The notes under the pieces are model-generated. The model was not told the DNA's origin and did no database searches. It saw nothing but the letters and a program-made list of their open reading frames with translations. Below, in pieces: positions 14,463 to 22,817 of a stretch of 33,864 nucleotides of DNA. Origin of the DNA: Buttiauxella sp035271705 (GTDB taxonomy: Bacteria; Pseudomonadota; Gammaproteobacteria; Enterobacterales; Enterobacteriaceae); the NCBI RefSeq assembly GCF_035271705.1, contig NZ_DATERI010000059.1:1-33864 (forward strand), written 5' to 3'. Within the stretch, counting starts at the first letter, position 1, and every line of letters begins with the position of its first letter. The position numbers and the translations under genes are program-made.

Positions 14463-16148
14463 TCAGGCGTTATTGTTGCCTTTACTGACCGATTCGTCAC
14501 GTAGTTCTCGTCGTAATATTTTGCCAACGTTTGATTTTGGCAGCTCTTCACGGAACTCAACAAGTTTAGGCACTTTGTAACCCGTAAGGTGGCGACGGCA
14601 AAAAACAACCAGCGCATCTTCGGTTAAAGACGGATCTTTTTTCACGACGAAGATTTTTACAGCTTCACCGGATGCACCATTTGGGACACCGACCGCGGCG
14701 ACTTCGAGCACACCATTATGCTGCATGACGACGTCTTCGATTTCGTTTGGATAGACGTTGAAACCAGAGACCAGAATCATATCTTTCTTACGGTCGACGA
14801 TGCGCATAAAGCCCTCTTCGTCCATGACAGCAATATCACCGGTACGCAACCAACCGTCTTGCAGGATTTCATCAGTCGCATCCGGACGCTGCCAGTAGCC
14901 CAACATGACCTGCGGACCTTTCACGCACAATTCACCCGGCTCACCTGGAGCGACTTCTTCACCGGCATCATTAATCAACTTCACTTCGGTTGACGGCACC
15001 GGCAAGCCAATACTCCCGCTGTGGTAATCCATGTCGTGCGGATTGGCGCTCACCAACGGCGCACACTCAGTCAACCCATAGCCTTCAAGCAGGAAACGAC
15101 CTGTTAGTTTTTCCCAACGTTCAGCAACGGCATGTTGCACCGGCATTCCCCCGCCAGCAGAAAGATGCAAACTTGAGAAATCAAGCTGTTGGAATTCTTT
15201 GTTGTTGAGTAACGCATTAAACAGTGTGTTAACGCCGGTCATAGCGGTAAACGGATACTTCGCCAGTTCTTTCACCAGCCCCGGGATATCACGTGGGTTG
15301 GTGATAAGCAGGTTCTGCCCGCCAAGATCAATAAACAGCAGGCAGTTCATCGTCAGGGCAAAAATGTGATAAAGCGGCAGGGCCGTCACCACCAGCTCTT
15401 TGCGCTCAAACAACAATGGGCTGTAGGCCGCTCTGACTTGTTCAAGGTTCGCCAACATATTGCGGTGCGTCAGCATTGCCCCTTTGGCAACCCCCGTCGT
15501 CCCACCGGTATATTGCAAGAACGCGAGATCGGCATTCAATATTTCAGGCTTAATATACTGGAGGCGATAGCCGTGTTGCATGGCACTGCGGAACGAAATG
15601 GCATCAGGAAGATGGTACTTCGGTACCAGGCGTTTGATGTACTTAACAACAAAGTTGACTAACGTGCCTTTTGCCGCAGAAAGCTGATCGCCCATACGGG
15701 TCAAAATAACGTGTTTTACCTGGGTTTTATCGACAACTTTTTCCAGGGTGTGCGCAAAGTTAGAGACAATCACAATGGCGCTGGCACCGCTATCATTGAG
15801 CTGATGTTCAAGCTCACGTGGCGTATACAACGGATTGACGTTCACGACCACCATGCCCGCACGCAAAATACCAAACAACGCCACGGGGTATTGCAATAAG
15901 TTCGGCATCATTAACGCAACGCGATCGCCCTTTTGCAGGCCCAGACCTTGTTGTAAATACGCAGCAAAAGCACGGCTTCGTTCTTCCAGTTTACGGAACG
16001 TCATCACCTCGCCCATATTCACGAACGCAGGCTGATCGGCATAACGTGTTGTAGCTTGCTCAAACATATCAACCAGGGACTGATAACGGTCAGGATTTAT
16101 CTCAGCCGGAACATCGGCTGGGTAGCGGTTAAGCCAAACCTTCTTCAA
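14463..16148 (-). CDS. fadD: Long-chain-fatty-acid--CoA ligase FadD
   Basis: Converts fatty acids to acyl-CoA via an acyl-adenylate at the inner membrane, coupling uptake to beta-oxidation and producing the FadR ligand. 561 residues from a TTG start, exactly the E. coli length. ATP/AMP motif YTGGTTGVAKGA (about 213-224), GYGLTECAP, and the fatty-acyl-CoA synthetase signature DGWLRTGDIAVMDEEGF are intact. TTG was chosen since homology starts at LKKVWLNRYP and AGAGGTG lies five bases upstream; an in-frame ATG 11 codons upstream, with GGGG before it, is a possible second start. A FadR-type operator and CRP-like site lie upstream. It precedes rnd on the same strand. Confidence 0.96.
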   Translation of the reverse strand: MKKVWLNRYPADVPAEINPDRYQSLVDMFEQATTRYADQPAFVNMGEVMTFRKLEERSRAFAAYLQQGLGLQKGDRVALMMPNLLQYPVALFGILRAGMVVVNVNPLYTPRELEHQLNDSGASAIVIVSNFAHTLEKVVDKTQVKHVILTRMGDQLSAAKGTLVNFVVKYIKRLVPKYHLPDAISFRSAMQHGYRLQYIKPEILNADLAFLQYTGGTTGVAKGAMLTHRNMLANLEQVRAAYSPLLFERKELVVTALPLYHIFALTMNCLLFIDLGGQNLLITNPRDIPGLVKELAKYPFTAMTGVNTLFNALLNNKEFQQLDFSSLHLSAGGGMPVQHAVAERWEKLTGRFLLEGYGLTECAPLVSANPHDMDYHSGSIGLPVPSTEVKLINDAGEEVAPGEPGELCVKGPQVMLGYWQRPDATDEILQDGWLRTGDIAVMDEEGFMRIVDRKKDMILVSGFNVYPNEIEDVVMQHNGVLEVAAVGVPNGASGEAVKIFVVKKDPSLTEDALVVFCRRHLTGYKVPKLVEFREELPKSNVGKILRRELRDESVSKGNNNA

Positions 16149-16220
16149 GGATCCACCTCTGAAATTATTATTCGTCGTCATCGTAACCCCAATATATAAA
16201 CACGCTGTTAACATAATATT

Positions 16221-16237
16221 AACTCAGCGTACCAGTT
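16221..16237 (-). promoter_or_regulatory. FadR operator of fadD
   Basis: The minus strand reads AACTGGTACGCTGAGTT, agreeing with the FadR pattern AnCTGGTnnG...GTT. It is followed at once by AATATTATG, a plausible -10 region, so FadR would occlude RNA polymerase, as at the proximal fadD site known in E. coli. Confidence 0.7.
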
Positions 16238-16260
16238 TATTAATTAGACTGATTTAAGGT

Positions 16261-16276
16261 TGCGAAGCACATCACT
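16261..16276 (-). promoter_or_regulatory. CRP-like site upstream of fadD
   Basis: The minus strand reads AGTGA-TGTGCT-TCGCA, eight of ten half-site matches to TGTGA-N6-TCACA. Its centre is about 60 bases before the likely fadD transcription start, a usual activating position; E. coli fadD is CRP-activated. Confidence 0.5.
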
Positions 16277-16301
16277 AATTATTTTTATTCTATTGCCTAA
16301 A

Positions 16302-16334
16302 TAAAGAGACAGCGGACTTGCCGCTGCCTCTTTA
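16302..16334 (-). terminator. Terminator after yeaY
   Basis: In the leftward RNA, AAAGAGGCAGCGG pairs with CCGCTGTCTCTTT (13 bp with one G-U pair), loop CAAGT, then ATTTA. Ends the tsaB-yeaY transcript before the fadD promoter. Confidence 0.75.
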
Positions 16335-16352
16335 TCCAGATAAAACAAATAG

Positions 16353-16955
16353 TTATTCTGTTACGATAGTCTGTACTTGTGCAGGGCCGGGATTATACCA
16401 TCCACCGCCCCACATCCCGCCGTAGCCATAACGCCCACGATAGGGATACCGCCCGCCCCAGTACCACGGGTCGATTGGCTGTGGTGGCATGACCACTTGT
16501 TGCGTGACACGCCAGCGTTTATAGCCATTGACCTGCATCACCATAAACTTGTAGGCGGCATCACCGACTTTGCCTTCAACCACGCCGGTGATTGGACCCA
16601 CAACAGTGACCAATTGCCCACGGTAATCGACCGGATCGAGGAATCCATTTACGTCAGCGTAAATACGCCCTCTTGATGGCTCACCCAATTGTGGGCGCGC
16701 ACCGTCATCGAGGCTGACTGTGGCAATTTCCAGCCGCGTTTTGCCTTGTTTGTTTTCGATGTTTACCACTCGACCGCCGAAGCGCGCTTCTTGCCCAACG
16801 TAGAGTTGCGGCGCATTCATCACGCGCACTAAATCTTGTTGAGGCGTGGCACTGGTACCTTTAATCGCATCGGGGATGGTGACACAACCGCTAAGCATCA
16901 CTACGGCAGCAACTGCAAGTAATCGGGTAATAATTCTGACATTCAAACCAGCCAT
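16353..16955 (-). CDS. yeaY: Slp family outer-membrane lipoprotein YeaY
   Basis: A 200-residue lipoprotein related to the starvation lipoprotein Slp. Signal peptide with lipobox LSGC and lipidated Cys24; Val at +2 suggests the outer membrane. The Slp domain is recognisable in QDLVRVMNAPQLYVGQEARF, GEPSRGRIYADVNGFLDP and YKFMVMQVNGYKRW. The C-terminus is rich in Gly, Tyr and Trp (residues about 165-195) and ends with VQTIVTE. The start at MAGLNVRII was chosen because AAGGAG lies seven bases upstream and it gives a normal signal peptide; a longer open frame into tsaB is not coding. 46 bases after tsaB, so likely cotranscribed with it. Function beyond envelope stress association is unknown. Confidence 0.92.
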   Translation of the reverse strand: MAGLNVRIITRLLAVAAVVMLSGCVTIPDAIKGTSATPQQDLVRVMNAPQLYVGQEARFGGRVVNIENKQGKTRLEIATVSLDDGARPQLGEPSRGRIYADVNGFLDPVDYRGQLVTVVGPITGVVEGKVGDAAYKFMVMQVNGYKRWRVTQQVVMPPQPIDPWYWGGRYPYRGRYGYGGMWGGGWYNPGPAQVQTIVTE

Positions 16956-17001
16956 ATCCTTTCTCCTTAACGCAGTTTCGGCTTCCCGAAAACGTGGGAA
17001 A

Positions 17002-17697
17002 CTATTCTCTGCCCGGAAGCTTTTTCCATGTGACTTCGTTACGCAGATAAACCGGCTCAGCATGTTCTACCGACACCGTACAACCATCATTTAATGCCTG
17101 AATTGCCAATGGCAACATATCTTCTGCCACAGGAAGAGTGACTTCACCATCACGGATGTGCAGTTCACTGCCTTGTGCCATATCCGGCCAAGCCTGCCAG
17201 CCTGTTCCTACTGTCGCCCATTCACCCTGAAGTTGCTTCAACCGTTCAGCAACCGCTTCAGGTTTCAGCACCGCTTCAGTTTCTTCACCGTGCCAGACGC
17301 CGTGTTCGTCACGCTGATATTCACCCCAATACACTTCGCCCATTCGTGCGTCGATAGCAGCCAGAACACGGGTCGCGCCGGTCAGTCGCCATGCGCCTTG
17401 CGCCATGGTGGCCAGCGTAGAAATGCCAATCATCGGCAATTCAGCCCCCAGCGCCAACCCTTGCGCAATACCAATACCGATACGCACACCGGTAAAACTA
17501 CCGGGGCCACGGCCATAAGCAAGCGCATTCAATGCGGTCAGACCAATGCCCCCTTCATTCAGAATGTCGCGTACCAGCGGAAGAATGCGTTGGGTATGTT
17601 CGCGTGGGCAGAGTTCGAAATGGGCGCAGATCGCCCCTTCATTATACAGGGCAACCGAACATGCTTCTGTCGCGGTATCGATGGCTAAAATTCGCAT
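17002..17697 (-). CDS. tsaB: tRNA threonylcarbamoyladenosine biosynthesis protein TsaB
   Basis: Essential partner of TsaD and TsaE in making t6A at position 37 of tRNAs that read ANN codons. 231 residues, the E. coli length. ASKHA-fold features: N-terminal ILAIDTATEACSVALY and GRGPGSFTGVRIGIG (residues 62-76). The C-terminal half is the more divergent lobe. TsaB is a non-catalytic paralogue that dimerises with TsaD. The ATG is preceded by AGAGG. It lies between yoaA (69 bases upstream) and yeaY (46 bases downstream), all leftward, which suggests one operon as in E. coli. Confidence 0.96.
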   Translation of the reverse strand: MRILAIDTATEACSVALYNEGAICAHFELCPREHTQRILPLVRDILNEGGIGLTALNALAYGRGPGSFTGVRIGIGIAQGLALGAELPMIGISTLATMAQGAWRLTGATRVLAAIDARMGEVYWGEYQRDEHGVWHGEETEAVLKPEAVAERLKQLQGEWATVGTGWQAWPDMAQGSELHIRDGEVTLPVAEDMLPLAIQALNDGCTVSVEHAEPVYLRNEVTWKKLPGRE

Positions 17698-17766
17698 GGT
17701 TTGCCAACCTCTGGCGGGAAAATAAGGTCAAAAATCGGCGCGCAGCATACCATAGTCTGGCACAAA

Positions 17767-19677
17767 TTACTGCGCCGAGCGGTGGTTAAGGAAGTCAACT
17801 GCCCGATTAATATCCCGCGTACGCGGCGTGGGTGGAAGGCTATTGAGGAACACGGCTCCGTACGGGCGCATCACCAGGCGATTATCACAGATAACCAGCA
17901 CACCACGGTCATCAACATCGCGAATTAAGCGCCCAACACCTTGTTTTAAGGTAATAACGGCATCGGGGAGTTGCACGTCCTCGAAAGGATCCCCACCACG
18001 TAGGCGGCAATCTTCCATGCGTGCTTTCAGCAAAGGATCGTCCGGCGAGGTAAAGGGCAACTTGTCGATAATCACCAACGAGAGCGCATCACCACGCACA
18101 TCCACACCTTCCCAAAAACTACTGGTGGCGACCAACAATGCGTTACCCGCATCCACGAACTGCTGCAACAACTGGCCTTTGCTGGTTTCACCTTGCAACA
18201 ACACCGGTAATGTCATCGTGGCGCGAAATTGTTCGGCCAAATCGCGCATCATTGAATGGGAAGTACACAGCATGAAGCAACGGCCATTGTTGGCTTCGAT
18301 AAGTGGTTTGAGCATTTTAGCCAGATGTTTGCCCGCAGCCGGTTGGTTAGGGGTTGGCAAACCACGCGGCACACATAACAACGCCTGGCTGGCATAATCA
18401 AATGGGCTGGCTAACAACAATGTTTCCGCATTGGTGATACCCAGCCGTTCAGTAAAGTGACTAAGCTGGTCGTTTACCGAAAGCGTTGCCGAGGTAAAAA
18501 TCCAGGTGCCCGCTTTCTGGCTTATCACTTCCTGGAATTTATCTGCAACTGAAAGCGGTGTCAGCGCCAACGTAAAGTTGCGCGCGTTACATTCATACCA
18601 GTAGCTGTAACCGGGCGTATCAACTTCTTTCAAGCGTTTGATACGCCCGCGCGCAATCACCGCGCGTTCGAAAGCTGCATCCAGTAATGCTGAGCGCCCA
18701 AGGGAGAGTTTTGCCACGTCGTAACATAACTCGAGCGCGTCATCGAGCAACAGTAGCGCACGTTGAATCGACGGTTCAGCCAGTAATTCACGTAAATTAC
18801 CACGGTATCCTGGGTCACCCATTTGCAGGCGAAAATCCTGGGTGCTTTGCGCCAATCGGTCCGCACTCTTCTGCAATTGCTGCGCATCACGCACTTCAGT
18901 GCGGTAGGCAATTGAAATGTCTTTGGCAATATCCAGTAGCTGGCGGCTGGTGACAGATTGCCCAAAGTATTGGCTGGCAATATCAGGGATTTGGTGGGCT
19001 TCATCGAAAATCATGACTTCAGCTTCAGGAATCAGCTCGCCAAAACCACCCTCTTTGACCACCATATCGGCCAAAAAAAGGTGATGGTTGACCACCACTA
19101 CGTCAGAATCCATCGCTTTTTTACGCGCTTTCACCACGAAACAGTCTTTATAAAGCGGGCAATCCTGACCCAGACAGTTATCGTTGGTGCTGGTCACCAT
19201 CGGCCAGACGGTTGAATCCTCGGCGACACTTGCACAAGTACTGATATCCCCGTCAACGGTTTCTATCGCCCAACCCCGTAGCTTGACGATGTCACTTAGC
19301 GTCTGGACTTGCAGATCGCCACCCGCCAGAGCTTGTTGCTCTAAACGCTCAATGCACAAGTAGTTCGAACGCCCTTTTAGCAGTGCCAGCCGCCCTTTAA
19401 AATCCAGCGCCCGCGCCACCGTCGGTAAATCGCGTGAAAAGAGCTGATCTTGTAAAGCTTTTGATCCGGTAGAGATAATGACTTTTTTGCCTGAACGCAG
19501 AGCCGGAGCCAGATACGCGTAGGTTTTACCGGTGCCGGTACCCGCCTCCACCACCAGCTCACGCCCGGAAGCGATAGCTTGAGTGACGGCTTGTGCCATC
19601 TGACGTTGTGGTTCACGTGGTTTAAAACCCGTTATCGCCGTGGCGAGTTGGCCGTCTGCTGCAAAATCGTCTGTCAC
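17767..19677 (-). CDS. yoaA: XPD/DinG-like ATP-dependent helicase YoaA
   Basis: Superfamily 2 iron-sulfur DNA helicase, 636 residues as in E. coli. In E. coli YoaA binds the chi (HolC) subunit of DNA polymerase III and aids tolerance of replication-blocking damage. Walker A GTGTGKT is at residues 46-52; the DEAH box is in VMIFDEAHQ; the cluster cysteines are Cys108, Cys148, Cys168, Cys173 and Cys179 (four of these ligate the cluster, likely the last four). C-terminal helicase motifs include TSSFWEGVDVRGD and LKQGVGRLIRD. The start is GTG with a GGGGG ribosome site 4-5 bases upstream. Divergent from yoaB; a short ERIC remnant lies between them. Confidence 0.95.
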   Translation of the reverse strand: MTDDFAADGQLATAITGFKPREPQRQMAQAVTQAIASGRELVVEAGTGTGKTYAYLAPALRSGKKVIISTGSKALQDQLFSRDLPTVARALDFKGRLALLKGRSNYLCIERLEQQALAGGDLQVQTLSDIVKLRGWAIETVDGDISTCASVAEDSTVWPMVTSTNDNCLGQDCPLYKDCFVVKARKKAMDSDVVVVNHHLFLADMVVKEGGFGELIPEAEVMIFDEAHQIPDIASQYFGQSVTSRQLLDIAKDISIAYRTEVRDAQQLQKSADRLAQSTQDFRLQMGDPGYRGNLRELLAEPSIQRALLLLDDALELCYDVAKLSLGRSALLDAAFERAVIARGRIKRLKEVDTPGYSYWYECNARNFTLALTPLSVADKFQEVISQKAGTWIFTSATLSVNDQLSHFTERLGITNAETLLLASPFDYASQALLCVPRGLPTPNQPAAGKHLAKMLKPLIEANNGRCFMLCTSHSMMRDLAEQFRATMTLPVLLQGETSKGQLLQQFVDAGNALLVATSSFWEGVDVRGDALSLVIIDKLPFTSPDDPLLKARMEDCRLRGGDPFEDVQLPDAVITLKQGVGRLIRDVDDRGVLVICDNRLVMRPYGAVFLNSLPPTPRTRDINRAVDFLNHRSAQ

Positions 19678-19770
19678 ATTACCCCCTGGGTTTATTGACA
19701 GTGATTATGTCAGCCTGAGCGGTGTTAAGCCAGTGGAAGCCGTTTGCGGATTGTGGCAGGCTGTTCCTCA

Positions 19771-19808
19771 ATATATACCCTAAATAATTCGAGTTGCAGG
19801 ATGGGTAT
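19771..19808. repeat. Internally deleted ERIC element (yoaA-yoaB spacer)
   Basis: The left ERIC end (ATACCCTAAATAATTCGAG then TTGCAGG) is joined directly to the right end (ATGGGTAT), leaving 38 of about 127 bp. Terminal ATACCC/GGGTAT remain inverted. It sits a few bases before the yoaB ribosome site, so it is part of the yoaB leader. Confidence 0.7.
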
Positions 19809-19832
19809 GAACAAGCTGATAAGGAAACAGTG

Positions 19833-20177
19833 ATGAGTATTGTGCGTATAAAACCTGAAGCACGTTGGTCTGATGCGGTTATTCATAACAACACGTTGTA
19901 TTACACCGGTGTGCCAGAAAACCTTGATGCGGACGCTTACGAGCAAACCGTCAACACGCTTGCGCAAATCGACACTGTGCTGCAGGAACAAGGCAGCGAT
20001 AAGAGTAAGATCCTCGACGCCACCATTTTTCTGCCAGAAAGAGCCGACTTTGCAGCGATGAATAAAGCCTGGGATGAGTGGGTAGTCGCGGGTCATGCGC
20101 CGGTACGTTGTACCGTGCAGGCAAAATTGATGAACCCGCGCTACAAAGTAGAAATTAAGATTATCGCGGCTGTGTAA
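19833..20177 (+). CDS. yoaB: RidA/YjgF family protein YoaB
   Basis: A 114-residue member of the Rid (YjgF/YER057c/UK114) family, trimeric cytosolic proteins; RidA deaminates reactive enamines/imines from PLP enzymes, but YoaB belongs to a different subgroup and its activity is less clear. Conserved features: IHNNTLYYTGVPENLDADAY near the N-terminus, the LDATIFL strand, and the C-terminal GHAPVRCTVQAKLMNPRYKV, where the Arg of the Rid active site is present. The ATG with AAGGA six bases upstream and homology to E. coli decide the start. Convergent with yoaH, 30 bases apart with a short GGGGCG/CGCCCC hairpin (20191-20208). Confidence 0.94.
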   Translation: MSIVRIKPEARWSDAVIHNNTLYYTGVPENLDADAYEQTVNTLAQIDTVLQEQGSDKSKILDATIFLPERADFAAMNKAWDEWVVAGHAPVRCTVQAKLMNPRYKVEIKIIAAV

Positions 20178-20207
20178 AATTATGCGAATGGGGGCGCATG
20201 CCCGCCC

Positions 20208-20471
20208 CTACTCGTCGTCGTTTTCTTCGTAACGGTCAACGTACCTTTCTTCACCATCATCATTCGCGTTTTCGTCGTCGCTTTCCGCGTCGCCGACATC
20301 GTCATCTTCAAAACGGACAGCGACCATCTCACCCGTGTGATTGGCACGAATTTCTGCGGCGACAAGCGTAATCGCTTCGCCACTACTCATGCCCTGCGCC
20401 ATCAGCTCCTGAATACGTTCTACAGCTTCCTGCTGCTGCTCATGGGATAATGCGGGTAATCCTGCAATCAT
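20208..20471 (-). CDS. yoaH: UPF0181 protein YoaH with long acidic tail
   Basis: Small cytoplasmic UPF0181 protein. The first about 55 residues match E. coli YoaH (GLPALSHEQQQEAVERIQEL, MAQGMSSGEAI, AAEIRANHTGE), but this protein has 87 residues rather than 59: after VRFEDDD it carries an extra run of about 30 mostly Asp, Glu and Asn residues. The tail DNA contains short GAC/GAA-type repeats, consistent with replication slippage. Function unknown. It is divergent from pabB and its start is supported by the family N-terminus (M-x-AGLP). Lack of T-runs suggests no strong terminator between yoaH and yoaB. Confidence 0.9.
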   Translation of the reverse strand: MIAGLPALSHEQQQEAVERIQELMAQGMSSGEAITLVAAEIRANHTGEMVAVRFEDDDVGDAESDDENANDDGEERYVDRYEENDDE

Positions 20472-20578
20472 TTTCGACTCCTGTTACATTGCTGGGTTAA
20501 TTATTTCACGCTGCATTCAGGGTTTCCAGTGGGTTCCCGGTCTGGCAGGATGATCTGTCTCTTTTTGAGTTGTGGTTT

Positions 20579-21943
20579 ATGACGTTACAGACACTCACTT
20601 TTCGAACTTTGCCGTGGCATCCCGATGCTGTTCAACACACTTTCAAAGCGTTAGCACAGCAACCGTGGGCCATGCTCTTGCATTCCGGCTTCGCTGACCA
20701 TCCACATAATCGCTTTGACATTCTGGTTGCCGAACCTCAGGCAACATTAGTGACTTGTGGTGCTGAAACGACAATCTGCGTTGAAGGGGCGACTTCAGTG
20801 CATCGCGGTGATCCTCTGCAACTGCTGCAGCAAACCCTTGATGGTTTTGGTTATCAACCAACAGCGCACCCAGAACTTCCCTTCTTAGGCGGCGCTCTGG
20901 GTTTATTGGGTTATGACTTGGGTCGCCATTTCGAAAAGCTACCTGTGCAGGCGCAACGTGATCTTACAACACCCGATATGGCAATTGGCATTTATGATTG
21001 GGCGTTGATTGCTGATCACCAGAATCAGTGCCTGACTTTGCTGTGTTGGGGGGATATAGATGCTCGCCACCAGTTTCTCGAAACGCTGGTGCCGTACAGC
21101 CCTTGCCAACCGTTCCGCCTGACGAGTGCGTGGCAGTCCAGTATGACCCGCGAGCAGTATGGACTTAAATTCCGTCAGGTACAGGAATATCTCAAAAGTG
21201 GCGACTGCTACCAGGTGAATCTCGCGCAGCGCTTTCAGGCCAGTTACGAGGGCGATGAGTGGCAAGCCTTTGAACGGTTGAATGCAGCGAATCGCGCACC
21301 GTTCAGTGCCTTTATTCGTTTACCTGGCAGCGTCATTTTAAGCCTTTCGCCTGAGCGGTTCATTTTACTTAAAGGCGACAATATCCAGACACGTCCCATT
21401 AAAGGCACATTGCCTCGGCTTGAAGATCCTCACGCCGATGCTCAGCAGGTTGAAAAATTAGCAAATTCACCGAAGGATCGCGCCGAAAACCTGATGATTG
21501 TTGATTTGCTGCGCAATGATATTGGCCGAGTTGCGGTACCGGGCAGCGTAAAAGTCCCTGAATTGTTTGTCGTCGAACCGTTCCCAGCCGTTCATCATCT
21601 GGTGAGCACGATAACCGCACAATTACCGCCGCATCTGAAGGCAACAGATTTACTGCGCGCCTGTTTCCCGGGTGGTTCGATTACCGGCGCACCGAAAGTG
21701 CGCGCCATGGAAGTGATTGAGGAACTCGAGCCACAGCGGCGTAATGCCTGGTGTGGGAGCATTGGTTATTTGAGCTTCTGCGGGAACATGGACACCAGTA
21801 TTACCATCAGAACGTTGACCGCCGAAGGGGGCAAACTGTACTGCTCGGCAGGTGGCGGTATTGTGGCTGATAGTGTTGAATCTGCGGAATATCAGGAAAC
21901 TTTTGATAAAGTTAATCGTATTCTTCCGCAACTTGAGAAGTGA
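20579..21943 (+). CDS. pabB: Aminodeoxychorismate synthase component I
   Basis: Converts chorismate plus ammonia (from PabA) to 4-amino-4-deoxychorismate for p-aminobenzoate and folate. 454 residues (E. coli 453). N-terminal anthranilate-synthase-like domain to about residue 190, then the chorismate-binding domain with GDCYQVNLAQRF, the nucleophile Lys in RPIKGTLPR (about residue 275), DRAENLMIVDLLRNDIGRVA, GGSITGAPKVRAME and WCGSIGYLSFCGNMDTSITI. The ATG giving MTLQTLTF was chosen; an in-frame TTG three codons earlier is possible, and both have weak ribosome sites. nudL begins four bases after its stop, so the two are translationally coupled. Confidence 0.95.
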   Translation: MTLQTLTFRTLPWHPDAVQHTFKALAQQPWAMLLHSGFADHPHNRFDILVAEPQATLVTCGAETTICVEGATSVHRGDPLQLLQQTLDGFGYQPTAHPELPFLGGALGLLGYDLGRHFEKLPVQAQRDLTTPDMAIGIYDWALIADHQNQCLTLLCWGDIDARHQFLETLVPYSPCQPFRLTSAWQSSMTREQYGLKFRQVQEYLKSGDCYQVNLAQRFQASYEGDEWQAFERLNAANRAPFSAFIRLPGSVILSLSPERFILLKGDNIQTRPIKGTLPRLEDPHADAQQVEKLANSPKDRAENLMIVDLLRNDIGRVAVPGSVKVPELFVVEPFPAVHHLVSTITAQLPPHLKATDLLRACFPGGSITGAPKVRAMEVIEELEPQRRNAWCGSIGYLSFCGNMDTSITIRTLTAEGGKLYCSAGGGIVADSVESAEYQETFDKVNRILPQLEK

Positions 21944-21947
21944 TGTA

Positions 21948-22526
21948 ATGCCCGAATCGTCCTTGAGCATGAGCGATTTTTTATCGCGTTTTCAACTATT
22001 ACAACCGCCGGTTACCCGCAAGAGCGGGAATAAACGCCAGGCCGCGGTGCTAATCCCCATTGTGCGCCGCCCAGAACCTGGGCTGCTGTTGACCCAACGT
22101 TCGGCTATGCTGCGCAAACATGCCGGGCAAGTTGCCTTTCCTGGGGGTGCCGTGGATGACACTGATGAGTCGTTAATTGCCACAGCACTGCGAGAAGCCT
22201 GGGAAGAAGTGGCTATATCGCCAGATTGCGTTGAAGTGATTGGCACTCTGCCACCCGTTGATAGCATCACGGGTTTTCAAGTCACGCCCGTTGTCGGCAT
22301 CATCCCACCCAATCTCCCTTACCAGGCCTGTGAAGATGAAGTGGCGGCAGTTTTTGAGATGCCCCTGATGGAGGCACTCACATTGGGACGCTACCATCCG
22401 TTGGATATTCACCGTCGCGGTAACGCGCACCGCGTCTGGCTTTCCTGGTATCAGAACTACTTTGTCTGGGGCATGACAGCCGGAATAATCCGCGAGTTGG
22501 CTTTGCAGATAGGCGTGGAAGATTGA
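21948..22526 (+). CDS. nudL: Nudix hydrolase NudL
   Basis: A 192-residue Nudix hydrolase, the E. coli YeaB length; family members hydrolyse CoA and other nucleoside diphosphate derivatives, substrate not proven here. The divergent Nudix box is in GQVAFPGGAVDDTDESLIA and TALREAWEEVAI, preceded by the CoA-hydrolase-type motif LLTQRSAMLRKHAG. The ATG four bases after pabB is supported by GAGAAG and by matching the E. coli length; an open frame extending back into pabB is not coding. Likely cotranscribed with pabB. No strong terminator is seen after it. Confidence 0.94.
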   Translation: MPESSLSMSDFLSRFQLLQPPVTRKSGNKRQAAVLIPIVRRPEPGLLLTQRSAMLRKHAGQVAFPGGAVDDTDESLIATALREAWEEVAISPDCVEVIGTLPPVDSITGFQVTPVVGIIPPNLPYQACEDEVAAVFEMPLMEALTLGRYHPLDIHRRGNAHRVWLSWYQNYFVWGMTAGIIRELALQIGVED

Positions 22527-22710
22527 TCTCTCTTTAATTCTGCAAAAACAGCTATATTTAGTGAAGTATCTGGTCGTGATTTCGTGGCTTTTAGCTGAGA
22601 TTAGACAAGCTAACGTAAAGCATTAGTTTAAATCATGTGAATAGTTTACTACGGTGAGCAATAAATTTTTAAACTAGTCTTCTGCGATTTTGCAGCATCA
22701 TATTTCATTT
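22527..22710. promoter_or_regulatory. sdaA upstream region
   Basis: AT-rich spacer after nudL that should hold the sdaA promoter. E. coli sdaA is repressed by Lrp, whose loose AT-rich sites cannot be placed by eye. No open frame or terminator recognised. An ERIC remnant separates this region from the gene. Confidence 0.35.
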
Positions 22711-22790
22711 ATAGCCAAAATAGTTCGAGTTGAGGAAAGGCGGGTTGTGAGTGCGACCAACACACCAACAGCTTGAACTATGACGGGTAT
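22711..22790. repeat. Internally deleted ERIC element in the sdaA leader
   Basis: About 80 bp with the ERIC left end (ATAGCCAAAATAGTTCGAGT) and right end (GCTTGAACTATGACGGGTAT), which are inverted copies around TAGTTCGAG/TTGAACTA; about 45 bp of the usual central palindrome is missing. It ends 27 bases before the sdaA GTG, so it is probably transcribed into the sdaA leader as a hairpin. Confidence 0.75.
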
Positions 22791-22817
22791 TTCCGGTGTC
22801 CTGAAAGGAGTTTTAGC

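Noticed and set aside
14393..14617. N-terminal extension of rnd through the fadD terminator into fadD
   Set aside because: No homology before TYQMI, it crosses a strong terminator, and E. coli rnd also starts at UUG.
16956..17063. Extended yeaY reading into tsaB
   Set aside because: The extension would destroy the lipoprotein signal peptide and has no ribosome site; AAGGAG supports the start at 16955.
20191..20208. GGGGCG/CGCCCC hairpin between yoaB and yoaH as a terminator
   Set aside because: Short stem, no T-run on either strand; recorded only as a weak hairpin in the yoaB entry.
22773..22817. N-terminal extension of sdaA
   Set aside because: It would be encoded by the ERIC remnant; the GTG with AAAGGAG and the E. 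coli N-terminus fix the start at 22818.
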